NCBI GenBank assembly: GCA_022059125.1
Contig: JAEUWY010000004.1
Coordinates: forward strand, 4,464,001 to 4,528,000
From: Corynespora cassiicola
Lineage: Eukaryota; Ascomycota; Dothideomycetes; Pleosporales; Corynesporascaceae
Length of the DNA: 64,000 bases
Reading direction: 5' to 3'
Shown here: piece after piece, positions 9,647 to 21,085 of the stretch
Layout: each line of letters starts with the position of its first letter
Position numbering within the stretch: position 1 is the stretch's first letter
Notes under the pieces: model-generated
The model's input: the letters and a program-made list of their open reading frames with translations, nothing else
Told to the model about the DNA's origin: nothing
Databases searched by the model: none
Translations under genes and position numbers: made by a program

Positions 9647-11967
9647 GGCGGGCGGTGGTGCCGGTGGTATCGGTGTTTGGCGGGAGAACTGCGGACAGTT
9701 GGGTCAAGGCAGCGGGTGGCAGGCAGGTGGAGGCGGCAGGAGGGTGACTGAGGCAAAGCGAGCGTCGCGTGGGCTGGTTCAGCGGCGGGTCTGGCGGGCT
9801 AGGGCGCGGGACGTCTTCCAGAAGCATTCCATGGGGGCGTCGATTATGCGCTGGGTGTTTGCACAGCGCAGGCGGGCCTGGGGAGCGTTATGCTGGGCGC
9901 GGTGTGCAGGCGTGGGTGGGGCGTGCAGGCTCGGGCGCGGGAGTAGTTTTATGCGAGCAGGGCAGGCCGTTTCACGCCATGGGAGGGATTGCGTGAGGCG
10001 CGAGTCCCAACGCTACACGGCGGCGGGGGCGAGTTGATGGGTAGGGCGTGCGGGTGTGCACGCGACGCGACAAGAGGCCTGCTGGGAGCTGCTGGGCCTG
10101 CTGGGCGAGCCGTGAAGGCGCGTCGTGGCAGATCCCAAGTGCCAAGCATCGGCCAGCCTCTGAAACTTAGCGCCTGTATCCGATTTACGAGTGCCCGCGG
10201 AAGCCCGCCCGCACCATCTGGTTGTCAACCGCCAGGCTAGTCCGCAACCATCCGCTGGGGCCCTGGGGCCCTGGGGCCCTGGGCCGTGGGCAGCGTAGAG
10301 GCATGAAGCCTCGAGGCCCACGACGCAGCAGCGCACTCGAACGCGGCTGGCTTCTAGAAGGGCTGTCTGTTTGGCGCTGTCACGGGGGACTCCATGCGCG
10401 CCGCGGGATGCAAAACGCGGCGCCCCTGCTCGGCGGCGCCGGCCTGGCAGACGCGATGCACACACACACCCCCAGAGACGAGGGCCGCAGAGGGAGGCCG
10501 GCCTGGTACCGTCCACGGCGGGCAGCACGCACACGACGACCCGGGCTGGCGGGTGGCAGCAGCAGTGCAGCGTTGGCGAGCAGCCCCGAACAGCCCAAGA
10601 AACAAAGCTCTACAGACACAAGCCAGCCGACTGCAGCGTCGTCCAAGATTAGCCCGGCGCAGCCAATTGCGGCGGGCAGCAGGGCGAGGCAGCCAGAGAG
10701 TCCACGTCAGATGGGCGGTAGTGCGGTGCGAGTGGGAGAGACGGCCTCAGCGGACGCGCCTTGAGAGTTTCAGGTTTCGTGATTGCGGACACCCAGTGCG
10801 TCTCCCCAGCAGGCCGGCGGGCCAGTCAGGAGAGGCAGCCGCGCCCCTTTTCCGCCTGCGAGCGAGCAGCCCGGGAGCTGGAGCTGGGCCGGGAACTGGA
10901 CAGCGTCGGCGGGCAGCGTGGACGGGCGACCAAAAGAACACATGTCACGAGAGGGCGGTCCTGCGACGGCGACGACGACGACTGGAACGGGCTGCAACAG
11001 CACGTCGAAACGGCACCATTCCTGACAGGCGGCCTCCACACTGCGCAAGGGCTACCGTGCCCGGCGCCCTGTCCTGAAATCCCCTCGATCTGCTACTGGT
11101 GAGGGAGCGCTTGGGCGTTTGGCGACTCGTCCCTGGCCAAGCGCGAGCCCACCGAGCCCCCCGAGCCCGCCGCCTGTGCAGGCCTGGCTCGCTGGCGAAT
11201 TGGCGAGTGCACCAAGCACCAACGTCTGCACATCCCGAGCCACTCTTCACCACCTCACGCCCGTACCTCTCCCCCCCCGAGCCCTCGACCTCACCCTCCC
11301 ACCTCCCACTTCCATCTCCGACAGCCCCCGCGAGCTCGCTGCATCCCCCGCCCATGAGCGAAGGTGTCTAATCGCCGCCCATTTGCTTAATCCCTATTTT
11401 CCTTCCCTTCTCCAGGCCACCTCGGTGACTTGTCTATTGCAACGCCCGCCTGCTGTATCATAATCGCGCCCCTCTGCCACGCCCTCTCCAGAGACGGCCG
11501 CTCTCCAGTCACTCCTTGATCGGCACCGCCAGCCCGCGTCACGTCTTGTGCGCTGCCCGCCGTCTGCACCCCTCCGCGCTCCTTCGCCCTGCGAGCCCGC
11601 CCCGTGTCCCCCCGCCGACACGCCCGCGCCCTCCTCCCAGGCCTGCCCAGGTACACGCGCTGCCCTCGCTGCCCTCGCTGCCCCGTCTTGCAATTGCGCT
11701 CGAGAGAGCCCATCCGCGCTGCCGGCATCGCCCCCGACAGCCCACAGCCTGCAGTCCACAGCCCCCGCTGCTGCTCCAGGTCAACAGGCACAACGCTGAG
11801 CCCAGTCCGGTCCTGCTGGCAATAATCCCCCCCGCCTCACACTCCTTTGGCCGGTACCAACCCACGTTTCTGCCGTTACCCTGGTTTTGGTAAACGCGAG
11901 TCCCCGCGACCATTTTTCGAACAAGCATTAGACGAACCACAGATAAAGACAGGGTCTGTAATTCATA
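9647..11967. other. Long GC-rich divergent intergenic region (VPS72 / PUF-RRM gene)
   Basis: About 2.3 kb without a supportable gene. It is very GC-rich, so many long open frames exist on all strands, but none has a domain or a consistent start. The final kilobase is strongly C-rich and pyrimidine-rich on the plus strand, fitting a long 5' leader of the downstream RNA-binding protein gene. A GGGGCCCT tandem of about three copies lies at about 10258-10285. Confidence 0.6.
10258..10285 (+). repeat. GGGGCCCT tandem repeat
   Basis: Three and a half copies of an 8-nt GC-only unit that is also self-complementary (GGGGCCCC-like), so the stretch could fold on itself. Intergenic; function unknown. 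Confidence 0.8.
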
Positions 11968-14900
11968 ATGGCTCCCTCGAACCGCCCGGAGCACCACATC
12001 AACCTCAACTACATCCCCCAGTTGACCTCGCAGCCGCCTCGTTCCGGCTCCTCCACCGGCACCACCTCGCCCATCGAGCCCCCCTCCAGCGGTGCCATCC
12101 GCTTCCCCGTCCCAGCGGGCACCTCCTCCAATGCCCTGGGAAGCGCTGCCGCTGGCGTGAGGCTGGGGGCAGGGTCCCCTTCGCATGAATTCGGCGGCAG
12201 ATTATACTCCAAACGGTTTGTCGCACCCTGAAACAGGTACCCCCATTCGCATTTTGGCTAACCTCCGACGACAGGGCTCGCGAGATCCAAGCCCAAGAAG
12301 GCCTGACTCCACAAATGTGGGGTCCTCCCACCAGCGGCAACTCTACGCCTTTGCGTGAGACCATCCCTGAGTCGCCAAATGGCGAGAGCTTCCCTGACTT
12401 CAACCAAGCCATGCCAGAGACCGCGTCAGCTGGTCAGACTTCTACTCGTCGTGCCCGTGCCGGCACTCTCCCCTCACGCTTCTCTCCCTCTGCTGCTCCT
12501 GGTGGGTTAATGTCCTCGTCCTCCCTCTTGCCAAAGACTTCTCGTCCTACCCCCTCCACCAGCCCGTTCAAGCCCGGCCCAGGCACCCCCACCGAGAGCT
12601 CTGGATTCGCTGCCACCGCTGGTGCCCAAAACGCCGCCGCAAAGTCTGCCCTGCTGTCCCGTCTCCGTGCAGGCTCCATGCCTCAACGCCCCGGCTACCT
12701 CCCACCCTCTACGTCGCCCTTTGGCAACTCCATCTTTTCTGCGGGATGGACTAGCAGCCGGGACCGCAGCAGCACCCTGCAGAGCATCGCCTCTCAGCCT
12801 TCCAATGGCCCTACCTCTCCCGTCTCTTCCTTCTCCCGCGACTCTCTGGCAGATACCGACGTCAAGACCCTGGACTACCTTGGCCTTGTCGATACCCCGC
12901 AGCCCGCTCGCGCTACCCTGGCCCCCTCCGACATCGAGCTTCTTCTCGAAGGCCAACGGGCTCACCAGCAGAACCTGACCAACAGTGCCAGCCGCTTCCG
13001 TTCATACTCGGTCAACGCCAAGGAGAAGTATGCCGACGATGAAGACGACCTCGACCAGGGCTATGGAATGAGCTACAGTGGTTCCATGACGCCCTCGGAG
13101 GCCAGTGCCTACGCCATCCATGAGGCCGTACGACAGCACAACCTGGAGGTTCAGGCCTTTGCCAACCTCGCCAGTGCCACTCGCCCTCGTGCTCGCACCG
13201 CTGGTGTTCTCGACTCGCCCTCGCAACGCCTCATGCGAAACTACCTGCCTACCCAGTCTCGCCTCGATAGCAGTCTCACCGCCGCTGATCTCACCGAGGA
13301 TGCCGAGTACAGCCTTACCGAGGCTGTCAAGAACCTCCAACTTGGTGGCAAGCCTGGTTCCAACTTGGGTGATGACAACACCCTCGAAGGTCCCACACGT
13401 GCTCTGTGGCTTGGGAACATCCCTTCCTCTACCACTGTATCGTCGCTGAACGTCATCTTCAATGCCTACGGCCCGATTGAATCGACTCGTGTGCTAACTC
13501 ACAAGAACTGCGGTTTCGTTAACTTCGAGAACCTCGACAGCGCCATCCAGGCCAAGTCGCAGCTCAACGGCAAAGAGATCTTCCCCGGCGCTGGCCCTGT
13601 CAGGATCGGTTACGCCAAGGTCCCCAGTGCCGCAGCTACCCCTGGACACAATGGCTTGTTCCCCTCGCCCAGCCCAGACCCGCTAGCCAAATCGCAGGCC
13701 GAGGGCGCGAATTTGTCAAACAACAATGCAAAGGCGAACGGTACACGCGCTGAGAATGCCAATGCCCCGCTGAAGACCCCTGAGCTGCCTGACATTCGCG
13801 CCGACATCGTCCAAATTGTAAAAGATTTGGGTGCTACCGACGAGGAGCAGGTTAGGATCTCAGGACAGGTCGACAAGGCCATCCAGAACAACAACTACCA
13901 TGAGGAGATCCCCCCCGTCGAAGAGCCCAGCCACAGCCGTGTTCATGATGCTCCCAGGCTCCGCGAGATCCGTAAGCGTATCGACAACAACTCGTGCTCC
14001 CAGGCCGAGATTGAGGACATTGCCATCAACATGCTGCCCGAGATTGCTGAGCTGTCTTCCGACTACCTCGGTAACACGGTTGTACAGAAACTGTTCGAGT
14101 ACTGCTCAGAGAGCACGAAGGAGGCCATGCTCAAGGAGATTGCACCTCACCTGGCCAAGATTGGTATCCACAAGAACGGAACCTGGGCTGCACAGAAGAT
14201 CATCGATGTCGCCCGCACGCCGGCGCTGCAGAAGATGGTCGTCGATGCCCTCCGACCGTATGCCATGGCCTTGTTCCTCGATCAGTTTGGCAACTATGTC
14301 ATGCAGGGCTGCCTCCGCTACTCTTCTCCGCTCAACGACTTCATCTTCGAGGCCATGCTCAGCCGTCTCTGGGATCTCGCCCAGGGTCGCTTTGGTGCTC
14401 GCGCTATGCGCGCTTGTCTAGAGAGCCACTATGCCACCAAGGACCAGCAGCGCATGGTGGCTGCCGCCATCGCCCTGCACAGCGTCCAGCTTGCCACCAA
14501 TGCCAACGGAGCTCTGCTCCTGACCTGGTTCCTCGACACCTGCACCTTCCCCAGGAGGCGCACTGTCCTGGCCCCTCGCCTGGTCCCTCACATTGTCCAC
14601 CTCTGCACCCACAAGGTCGCTTACCTCACCGTGCTCAAGATCATCAACCAGCGGAACGAGCCAGAAGCCCGTGATACCATCCTCCAGGCTCTGTTCTTCT
14701 CGCCAAACGACCAGGTGTTGGAGGACATTTTGATCGACCAGAACTGCGGCGCCACCTTGATCTTCAAGGTTCTCACCACTCCCTTCTTTGACGAGAAGAT
14801 CCGAGCCGACGTTGTCCAGAACGTGCGCAACGTGCTTCTCCGCATCAAGGCACAGCCCGCTCAGGGCTACAAGAGGCTGATGGACGAGGTCAACCTGTCG

Positions 14901-15455
14901 ACGCGTGGCGGACCCGGCCACAGTGGCCACCGCGATCATTCTGCAACGCGATCTGTGAAGGACAGCCCAGCTGGCATGAATGCCGAACCTCGGCAGGTCT
15001 ACCCCGGAGTACCGCCGGCAGGTTTCGACCCCGTCGCCCTGCAACGTACGGCAAGCATGGACTCGAACGGTTTCGAGCAGTATCCCATGGGAGTTAGCGG
15101 CCCGATGTTCATGCCTGGCATGCCCGCACCCATGTCAGGCCCTCAGCAGCTTCAGTACCAGCAGCTTCTTGCGGCATCGAGGAACGGCCCCTTCTACCCT
15201 CAGATGAACGGCTTCCAGCCGCCTGCTGGCATGGATGCCTTCAGGAACGCGTCTCCGGTTGCGGCCCCTGGCTTCACTGGATCGCCGATGCTGCAGCCCG
15301 CAGGTCTCGGCCAGGGAATGAGCCCAGTCATGGGAGGCCAGATGTACCCCTACGGCATGTACGTACCGCAGCAGCAGCAGCAGGTTGCGGGCGGGGGCCA
15401 GCGACGCGGACGCGTGAGTCCATCCCCCAGATCCCTCAGCCGTGGTCGTCGTTAA
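11968..15455 (+). CDS. PUF-family RNA-binding protein with an RRM (Jsn1/Puf2-like)
   Basis: Two exons (11968-12215, 12275-15455) give about 1142 aa. An RRM lies at roughly residues 456-530, with the RNP2-like RALWLGNIPSSTTVSSLN and RNP1-like NCGFVNFENLDSA. A Pumilio homology region follows at about 650-960, with repeats such as SSDYLGNTVVQKLFEYC, HKNGTWAAQKIIDVAR and DQFGNYVMQGCLRY. RRM plus PUF in one chain is the arrangement of yeast Jsn1/Puf1 and Puf2, which bind mRNAs for membrane and mitochondrial proteins. The N-terminal 450 residues and the Met/Gly/Gln-rich tail are low complexity and probably disordered. Intron 1 interrupts codon 83; splicing links YSKR to AREIQAQEG. Family is certain; targets cannot be read from sequence. 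Confidence 0.95.
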
Positions 15456-17753
15456 CACGTCACCAGAGATAAACGATGTCTATCATGGATGAGAATGGGG
15501 CATATGGATGGATATGCTCCAAGTGAGATTTTATTATGGGTTGCGACGTCCAGCAACACTACTCTCTGTACATGAATGCCCAAGTGGCCTGTTGCTATCA
15601 ACTTCATTTTCCGACCTCGAATCGATATGACGGCCATCAAAGCCCGGCTATACTTCACATCTGGATCCATCATCTCCTTGAGTTCTTACAGCTTCTTGGT
15701 GCTTACGCGCTGGAGGGAAGGGAGCAGGCCTGCCTTGAAACTCTCAGTCTTACGACCTGCATGTTTTTTCCTCGACTATCCATCTCTTCTCTCTGGCAAA
15801 CTATGGCGTTCACGCTCGTTACATCACACTCGTTTCATCTGAAATTGGATTGGGGAGGTGTTCAGCGCTTGTGTGTGTTTTCTTCCTGTTGCAACTTCTA
15901 TCCTACGACTTCCCATTACCTACCCTTTCTTGTATCCTACTTTGGGGACTCCAACAACCCCTTACTCCTTTATCCTTTCTGCATGCAGCCTTTCCATTCC
16001 TGTTCTCTCCAGGACCTTGGTCGGTGCGCGAATCTGCGGATGAATGACATCTGTGTACAACAACAACAAACATCATCGGAAGTAGCTGATCGGGAAACCA
16101 CTCCTGGAATTGTGGGAATAGAGGGGTGTATCATGGGATATGGAATCTTTTTTTTTTGACGCCTTTTGTTTCTTACGCGTATGTGCTGTTCTTTTCGCAG
16201 AGGATGGACGGAAAGGAAGGGAAAGGAAAGGCAACATCCATAACGATCTTTGCCATGTGGAAATGCATGGACGGACGGATGGACAGACAGCAAAGGCAAA
16301 GGCATCTTCGGAAAGAAGTCTTTCAGCAGTAAAAGCGGGTTTGATGGCATGGCATATGGGTTTTTTCTCTCTACTTTCCACTGCCACTTTTTTTCATTAC
16401 ACTTTTCGATCGCAGTGTGTGGGATTCATTTGGAGCAAATGTTAAGGCATACTTTTTCTTTGTTTATGTGAGCTGTTTGCGTGCTTTTTTCCCATCTAGC
16501 CCCCCCCCCCCCCCCCCTTTTTTTTTCCTGTATCTCTCTCCCTTATTTTTCGCGTGGTGCACCATGTTAGCAGATAGAATGGATTGGACCCCGGTATGGG
16601 GAGGTTTTATGCTGGCTCAGTCTTTGTGCTGTGCAGTGTGATGATGATGACGATGACGACGACGTGATGTTTTGAGGTTTAAACGTATAACCGCCCTGGC
16701 CGTATTTTGAGAGTCTACGACAGTCTGACATGGCAGACATGTTGGATGACATCCGCCCTGGGGCCATCAAACGCTGGAACCTCGCTGCGCGAGACATGCA
16801 TTCATCGTCACTTGTACGTCCACGCCAGTGTCAACGTCAACTGCTGTACCAACCCCCCTCGTCCTCGTCCGCAGTTTCTCGCCCAAGACAGCTCCCCGGA
16901 TACCATCCCTTCCTGCTTCCGGAATGCTCAACCGCGGTTCACCGCTCCTCCTCCCCCCACCCCCCACCGATCCGCTGAACCATGGTTTGACCGCCTCGCC
17001 TCGCCTGACCTGGACAATCCCGCGCATCACCTAGGCAGGACCCCTATTCCCTCAAATTTTTTTTTGTTGGTTTTGTTTGCGTGGTTTCTTTTTGCTTATT
17101 CGCCCTCGGTGTCGCTTTCGCCGGAGCGTGTGGGTGTGTGTGTGTCTGTTTCGCTGGGGGAGGCGATCGGGGATATCATGCATTGCACATCACTCAAAGC
17201 GCGTCTTGCACGCGACCAGGTGTGGAGGCGAGGAGATTGGTTCGCACGTGGCGAGTTTGTAGATCGGGGAGGTCGTAGGATGAGCAAGGTAAGACGTGAG
17301 CGACAAAAAGAGAAGAAGAAGGGAAAACGCGAACAATTCATTTGTGTTGGGGTATCATAATCTGGATCCCTTGCTTTCCTTGCATGCATCCGTCCGTCAA
17401 TCCATCCAGCCAATTCCTGTTGCAAAACTCTCTCGCTTGCTCTTCCTACGCGTAGTATGTTGGAGAGAAGAAGAGAGGCGAAGAGAAAAAAAAAAGTCTA
17501 GCAAGTTCTGTCCGTTAGTCCGGTAGTTCGTCAGCTACATGTGCGCACCCAGAACGCCGAGTAGCTAAATGATACAAATGATACAATACAATAGTCCCTT
17601 GAACGGGGACAAGAAGACGAGGAAAGAAATAAAAAGAGGAACACGACCGCGCCGTTTTCAAAGTGAAAAGAAAAGAAAAAAAGAAAAACTCGAGACCAAA
17701 ATTGCAGGACCATCAAGTCAAGTTGACGCAAACAGCAGCAGGTAGCAGATCGA
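15456..17753. other. Convergent 3' region between PUF-RRM and CEG1 genes
   Basis: About 2.3 kb with no supportable gene. Open frames exist, including one with a real ATG at 15536, but their composition is not protein-like. It holds poly-pyrimidine runs, a C-run/T-run at about 16500-16526 and several T-rich tracts, as expected for fungal 3' UTRs facing each other. Confidence 0.6.
16500..16526 (+). repeat. Homopolymer C-run followed by T-run
   Basis: About 17-18 C followed directly by about 9 T. Exact length is prone to assembly error. Intergenic. Confidence 0.8.
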
Positions 17754-19022
17754 TCAAGATGGACTCCCATTAAGATTCGCCTCGCTGAGCTTGCGCTTCT
17801 TCGCGTCGCGCTCCTGATCATGCTGCCACTGCTGCATCTTGCGCTTCTCGAACTCGCGCAGCTTCTTGACGGCATCCTTGATGCGATCCTCGTTGTCGAG
17901 CAGGTCGCGCTGCGTGACGGGGTTATCGATGCTCTCGAGCACGCTGAGCACCGTCGATATGTGGTTTGCGTCCTTTTTGTCGTCGCGCCAGCGGGGTTTG
18001 CCGTCGTGCTCGGGCTTGAAGCGCCAGCGCCCGGACTCGTCGCGGTAGCACTCGATGATGCGGCCGTCGAGGCGCTGGTTCAGCGACTTGAAAATCTCCC
18101 ACTCGGCCTCGTCGACGAAGAGGTCGTGCTCAAAGGGCTTGTACACATCCTTGTTGTGCTGCACCTGCAACTCGAAGCGGTCGGGCATGGCGTCATAGTC
18201 TTCGATGAGACCCTCTTCGCCGTCCTCCGGGTCGAAGACGGGGAAGTTGCCCAGCTTGAGCTTGAAGTCTATAGTGTTCTCGTGTGGGGGTTTCCACTTC
18301 AGAATGTGCTTGTCCGTGCCGAATTCGTAGCGCGTGCTCTTGCACGTAAAGATGAGGCCGTCGTTGCCGTGCTTGAGATTAGGCAGCACATTCTCAAACA
18401 CCATCTTGAGCGCGTACGGCGGGAACATGGTCTTCTCCTTGACGATGAATGGCTCTGGGCTGACGTTCTGTTTAATGTGGTTCAGCCATTTCTTTTGCGG
18501 TTCAAAGATCATTTGCTGCATCTTCCCTAGCCGCTTGTCTAGTGGGCGCGGTGTCAAGTTCTCGTTGTCGATGGCCAGGCAGTCGAACACGTAGAAGATA
18601 AGGCGCGGTTTCGCCTCGCCTGGGTATGTATCGTGCACCAGCTCGCCGTCGAGAATAGTGCCGAAGAGGAACATATTTGGGTCGAGCGGCGCATTGTAGT
18701 AGGGGAAACGAATCGGGGGCGACACATCGTAGTAGTTGTTCTTGCGATCTATCAAGTACGTTACGGGCTCAAATCCGCCCACGTCTGGCCGTTCGTTCCA
18801 GGCAAGGTACAGCAGGCAACGGATTCCGTCTGTCTTTTCGCACATGAAGTATTCGGAGCGCTGCAGTTCGGTGATGTGCTCGCGGCCAAATGACACGGGT
18901 TGCGCGCCGGGGAAGCGCAAGTTGTCGCGTTCGAGGAGTTCGCTCACGGCCTGTTTGAGCTCTGAGGCCTGTTGGCCGGTGACCAGATATCCGGGTATCT
19001 GGGGCGGTACGGAGGAAGACAT
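17754..19022 (-). CDS. ceg1: mRNA capping enzyme guanylyltransferase (alpha subunit)
   Basis: A single exon encodes 422 aa. All diagnostic nucleotidyltransferase motifs are visible in order: EKTDGIRCLLYL (motif I, Lys forming the GMP adduct), YLIDRKNNYYD (III), FLFGTILDGELVHDTY (IIIa), HGNDGLIFTCKSTRYEFGT (IV), ILKWKPPHENTIDFKLK (V) and PRWRDDKKDANH (the RxDK-type C-terminal motif). The enzyme transfers GMP to the diphosphate end of nascent Pol II transcripts and docks on the phosphorylated CTD. Fungi carry it as a stand-alone protein without the triphosphatase, as here. The frame is open further upstream, but the ATG at 19022 (MSSSVPPQIPGYL) fits the family start. It lies about 350 bp downstream of cbp3 on the same strand. 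Confidence 0.96.
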   Translation of the reverse strand: MSSSVPPQIPGYLVTGQQASELKQAVSELLERDNLRFPGAQPVSFGREHITELQRSEYFMCEKTDGIRCLLYLAWNERPDVGGFEPVTYLIDRKNNYYDVSPPIRFPYYNAPLDPNMFLFGTILDGELVHDTYPGEAKPRLIFYVFDCLAIDNENLTPRPLDKRLGKMQQMIFEPQKKWLNHIKQNVSPEPFIVKEKTMFPPYALKMVFENVLPNLKHGNDGLIFTCKSTRYEFGTDKHILKWKPPHENTIDFKLKLGNFPVFDPEDGEEGLIEDYDAMPDRFELQVQHNKDVYKPFEHDLFVDEAEWEIFKSLNQRLDGRIIECYRDESGRWRFKPEHDGKPRWRDDKKDANHISTVLSVLESIDNPVTQRDLLDNEDRIKDAVKKLREFEKRKMQQWQHDQERDAKKRKLSEANLNGSPS

Positions 19023-19369
19023 TGTGAGTGCGGATGGAGGTAAAGAGCGTGAGGTTGCAATGCGCCCAACTTGAAGCTGTTCCGGAGCTTTGTTGGAATC
19101 CTTGCCAAGCTCGGGGTTCACGGACTCAAACCACGTGACCTCGCATATCTCTGTCAGTGGAATCAATCATGAGTGATACCAAGCCGCCTGCGGGGCGTAC
19201 GGCAGAGCGAATATGAACAATGGTAGGTTTTAGGCAACCATATATTGGATGATCATACACTTATTCCTGGCTTGAATAGTACCACAGCCTCTCCTTATCA
19301 TACAAATATAGAAACATGTATTTTGACAGTCGGACATGCGCCCAAGCATGATGTGTCGCAAGTTTTCCC
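19023..19369. other. Short intergenic region between CBP3 and CEG1
   Basis: Both neighbours are on the minus strand, so this is the promoter of the guanylyltransferase gene and the 3' UTR of cbp3. Nothing else recognised. Confidence 0.5.
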
Positions 19370-20394
19370 CTAAGCCTTTGCGCCCTCAATGTTCATTGTT
19401 TTGCTTTGAATCCTCACGAGGCTTTCTTCTTGCCCTGGATCTCCTTTGAAAAGCCATTTGCCCTGAGCAACTTCATCGTCCTCGGCCTGCTCCAATCGCC
19501 GAATCTCCCGTCGCATATATCCCACAATCTGTGCAATCTTATTAAAGTCAACATCTTCCCGCGCTCCGAGCAGGTTTCTCCAAATTGCTGCGGCCAATAC
19601 GGCGTCGCCCTTCACCAGGCCTTCGTCATAGGATAGCAGAACGGCTCGCCATTGCGCGAACATGTCCTTGAGGTGCTTCTGACGGAGAGAATTCGCGTGG
19701 AACTTGTGCCAGACTGCTAGCCTATCTTCGGCGGCGTAGAAGGCATGATTCGTAAGGTGCTGTATCCAGACAGGCGCATGGGTGTCGGGGAACATGCGGA
19801 TGCGCACTTGGAGCATATACATGTGGATGAATGTTATCTGAGACCAGTTGCTGAATGTCGGTTGCAGACCGAGCGCTGTGGCTGTTAGCTGTCAAATCGC
19901 AAGCGGATATGTGAGAAACCTTACTCTCATACCACCATCCTGTTCCCTCTCCTAGATGTACACCATTGTCGTCAGTAGGTATCTCGCCACCTGACTCCAA
20001 TGCCTGTGGAATTGTGTAATCTCCATGCCGAGTGCATTCCTTAAGAAGCTCCTGTGTTGCGCTGTATGCGACATATGTTTCCGTCATCAATGGAGCCTTC
20101 TCGCGAAGCTTCTGTGCCAGTCCCAGCATAGGGGCCTTGTACCAGCCCTTCTTCGTAGTCACAGGCTCATTGTCCTTTCCTTGAGGTATTGGTGCGGCAT
20201 AAAGACTAGGGACGCCCGCAGAGAAGGCCCTCTGTGGTTGCTGTGCTTTGCGGAGAGCATAGCGAGACGCATGCGAAGGCTGCAGGAGTCAGTAGGTACG
20301 TGGAGACGTGGGAAAAGGATGTTACCTGATATGTCGCGCTCGCAGGCCTTGAGATGGCCTGCGCGCAGGCTCGGCAGGTGTATTTGGAGGCCAT
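19370..20394 (-). CDS. cbp3: Ubiquinol-cytochrome c chaperone (Cbp3/UQCC1 family), mitochondrial
   Basis: Three exons (20326-20394, 19925-20279, 19370-19875) give about 309 aa. The start MASKYTCRACAQAISRPASA has Arg/Lys but no acidic residue, as a mitochondrial presequence should. The core includes APMLGLAQKLREKAPLMTET, the tract LQPTFSNWSQITFIHMYMLQ, then VRIRMFPD and AEDRLAVWHKFHANSLRQKH, all typical of the Ubiq_cyt_C_chap family. With Cbp6, yeast Cbp3 binds the mitoribosome exit and new cytochrome b to start complex III assembly. Intron 2 has two in-phase acceptors six bases apart (TAACAG or CACAG); the second gives a 49-nt intron and is used here. An in-frame ATG further upstream would lengthen the N-terminus, but the chosen one looks more like a targeting peptide. 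Confidence 0.92.
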
Positions 20395-21085
20395 TGGGGT
20401 GCTGTTGAAGAGATGCAGTCCAAAAAAGTCGCGAGCGCGACTTCTGGCGCACGGATCTTCCATGACTTCACGACTTCCGTCTGAACGCCGCCAACTCATC
20501 GACGCCAATCAAATCTGGCCCATTTTATCTACGCACAGCAACCGCAACTAAAAGACCACAACATACCTAGGTATCTTGGGTGTTCTCAACGGCTCATATC
20601 ACGCAGTATAAATATCATCTTGAATTTCTTCCATAATCATTCGTCGCGACGCCTCTTCATGAGGCTACTACCTTTTCTTCTATCCCTACGAAAGATACAA
20701 AATTTCCAATCACCCAAGACTTATTATGCTACGTTTTGTTACAGTTATCTCCTCATATTAGATATCTAGCATGTTCTTATAGCCACCACTTGATGCTCTG
20801 TCAGCTCCATAATCAACTCTCCCAATTCAAAAATAGTCGTGTCACGCTGGATATCTGAAGTGTGCCTTGCAGTCATTATCTTGACCTGAAACATCTCATT
20901 GGCCCGCTGCATCTCCAGCACAGCTTTTCTCGGCGTGTCAGCCTGACCATTCATGCCAACACATAAACGGGCAGCGCCTGCGGACACATCCCTCCTCATC
21001 TCCTTATCCTCATCCATCTGAACATCTTTTTCCTGTATGACTCGTGCTCGCGTACTTGGAAAAGTCGCCCTGTATCCTCTTTACA
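20395..21085. other. Intergenic region upstream of CBP3 and of the PigL_N/ankyrin gene
   Basis: AT-richer than the preceding 20 kb. It contains the cbp3 promoter and one short minus-strand open frame (listed separately at 20766-21017). Nothing else recognised. Confidence 0.5.
20766..21017 (-). CDS. Small open reading frame, unknown (83 aa)
   Basis: A true ATG opens an 83-aa frame that is rich in charged residues and looks amphipathic (for example TTIFELGELIMELTEHQVV). I do not recognise it. It lies head-to-head with the PigL_N/ankyrin gene, with 68 bases between start codons. It could be a real small protein, one exon of a larger gene, or chance. Low confidence. Confidence 0.25.
   Translation of the reverse strand: MDEDKEMRRDVSAGAARLCVGMNGQADTPRKAVLEMQRANEMFQVKIMTARHTSDIQRDTTIFELGELIMELTEHQVVAIRTC

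Noticed and set aside
15536..16159. 207-codon plus-strand frame with a true ATG
   Set aside because: Lies in the 3' flank of the PUF-RRM gene, has irregular composition and no domain; better explained as UTR.
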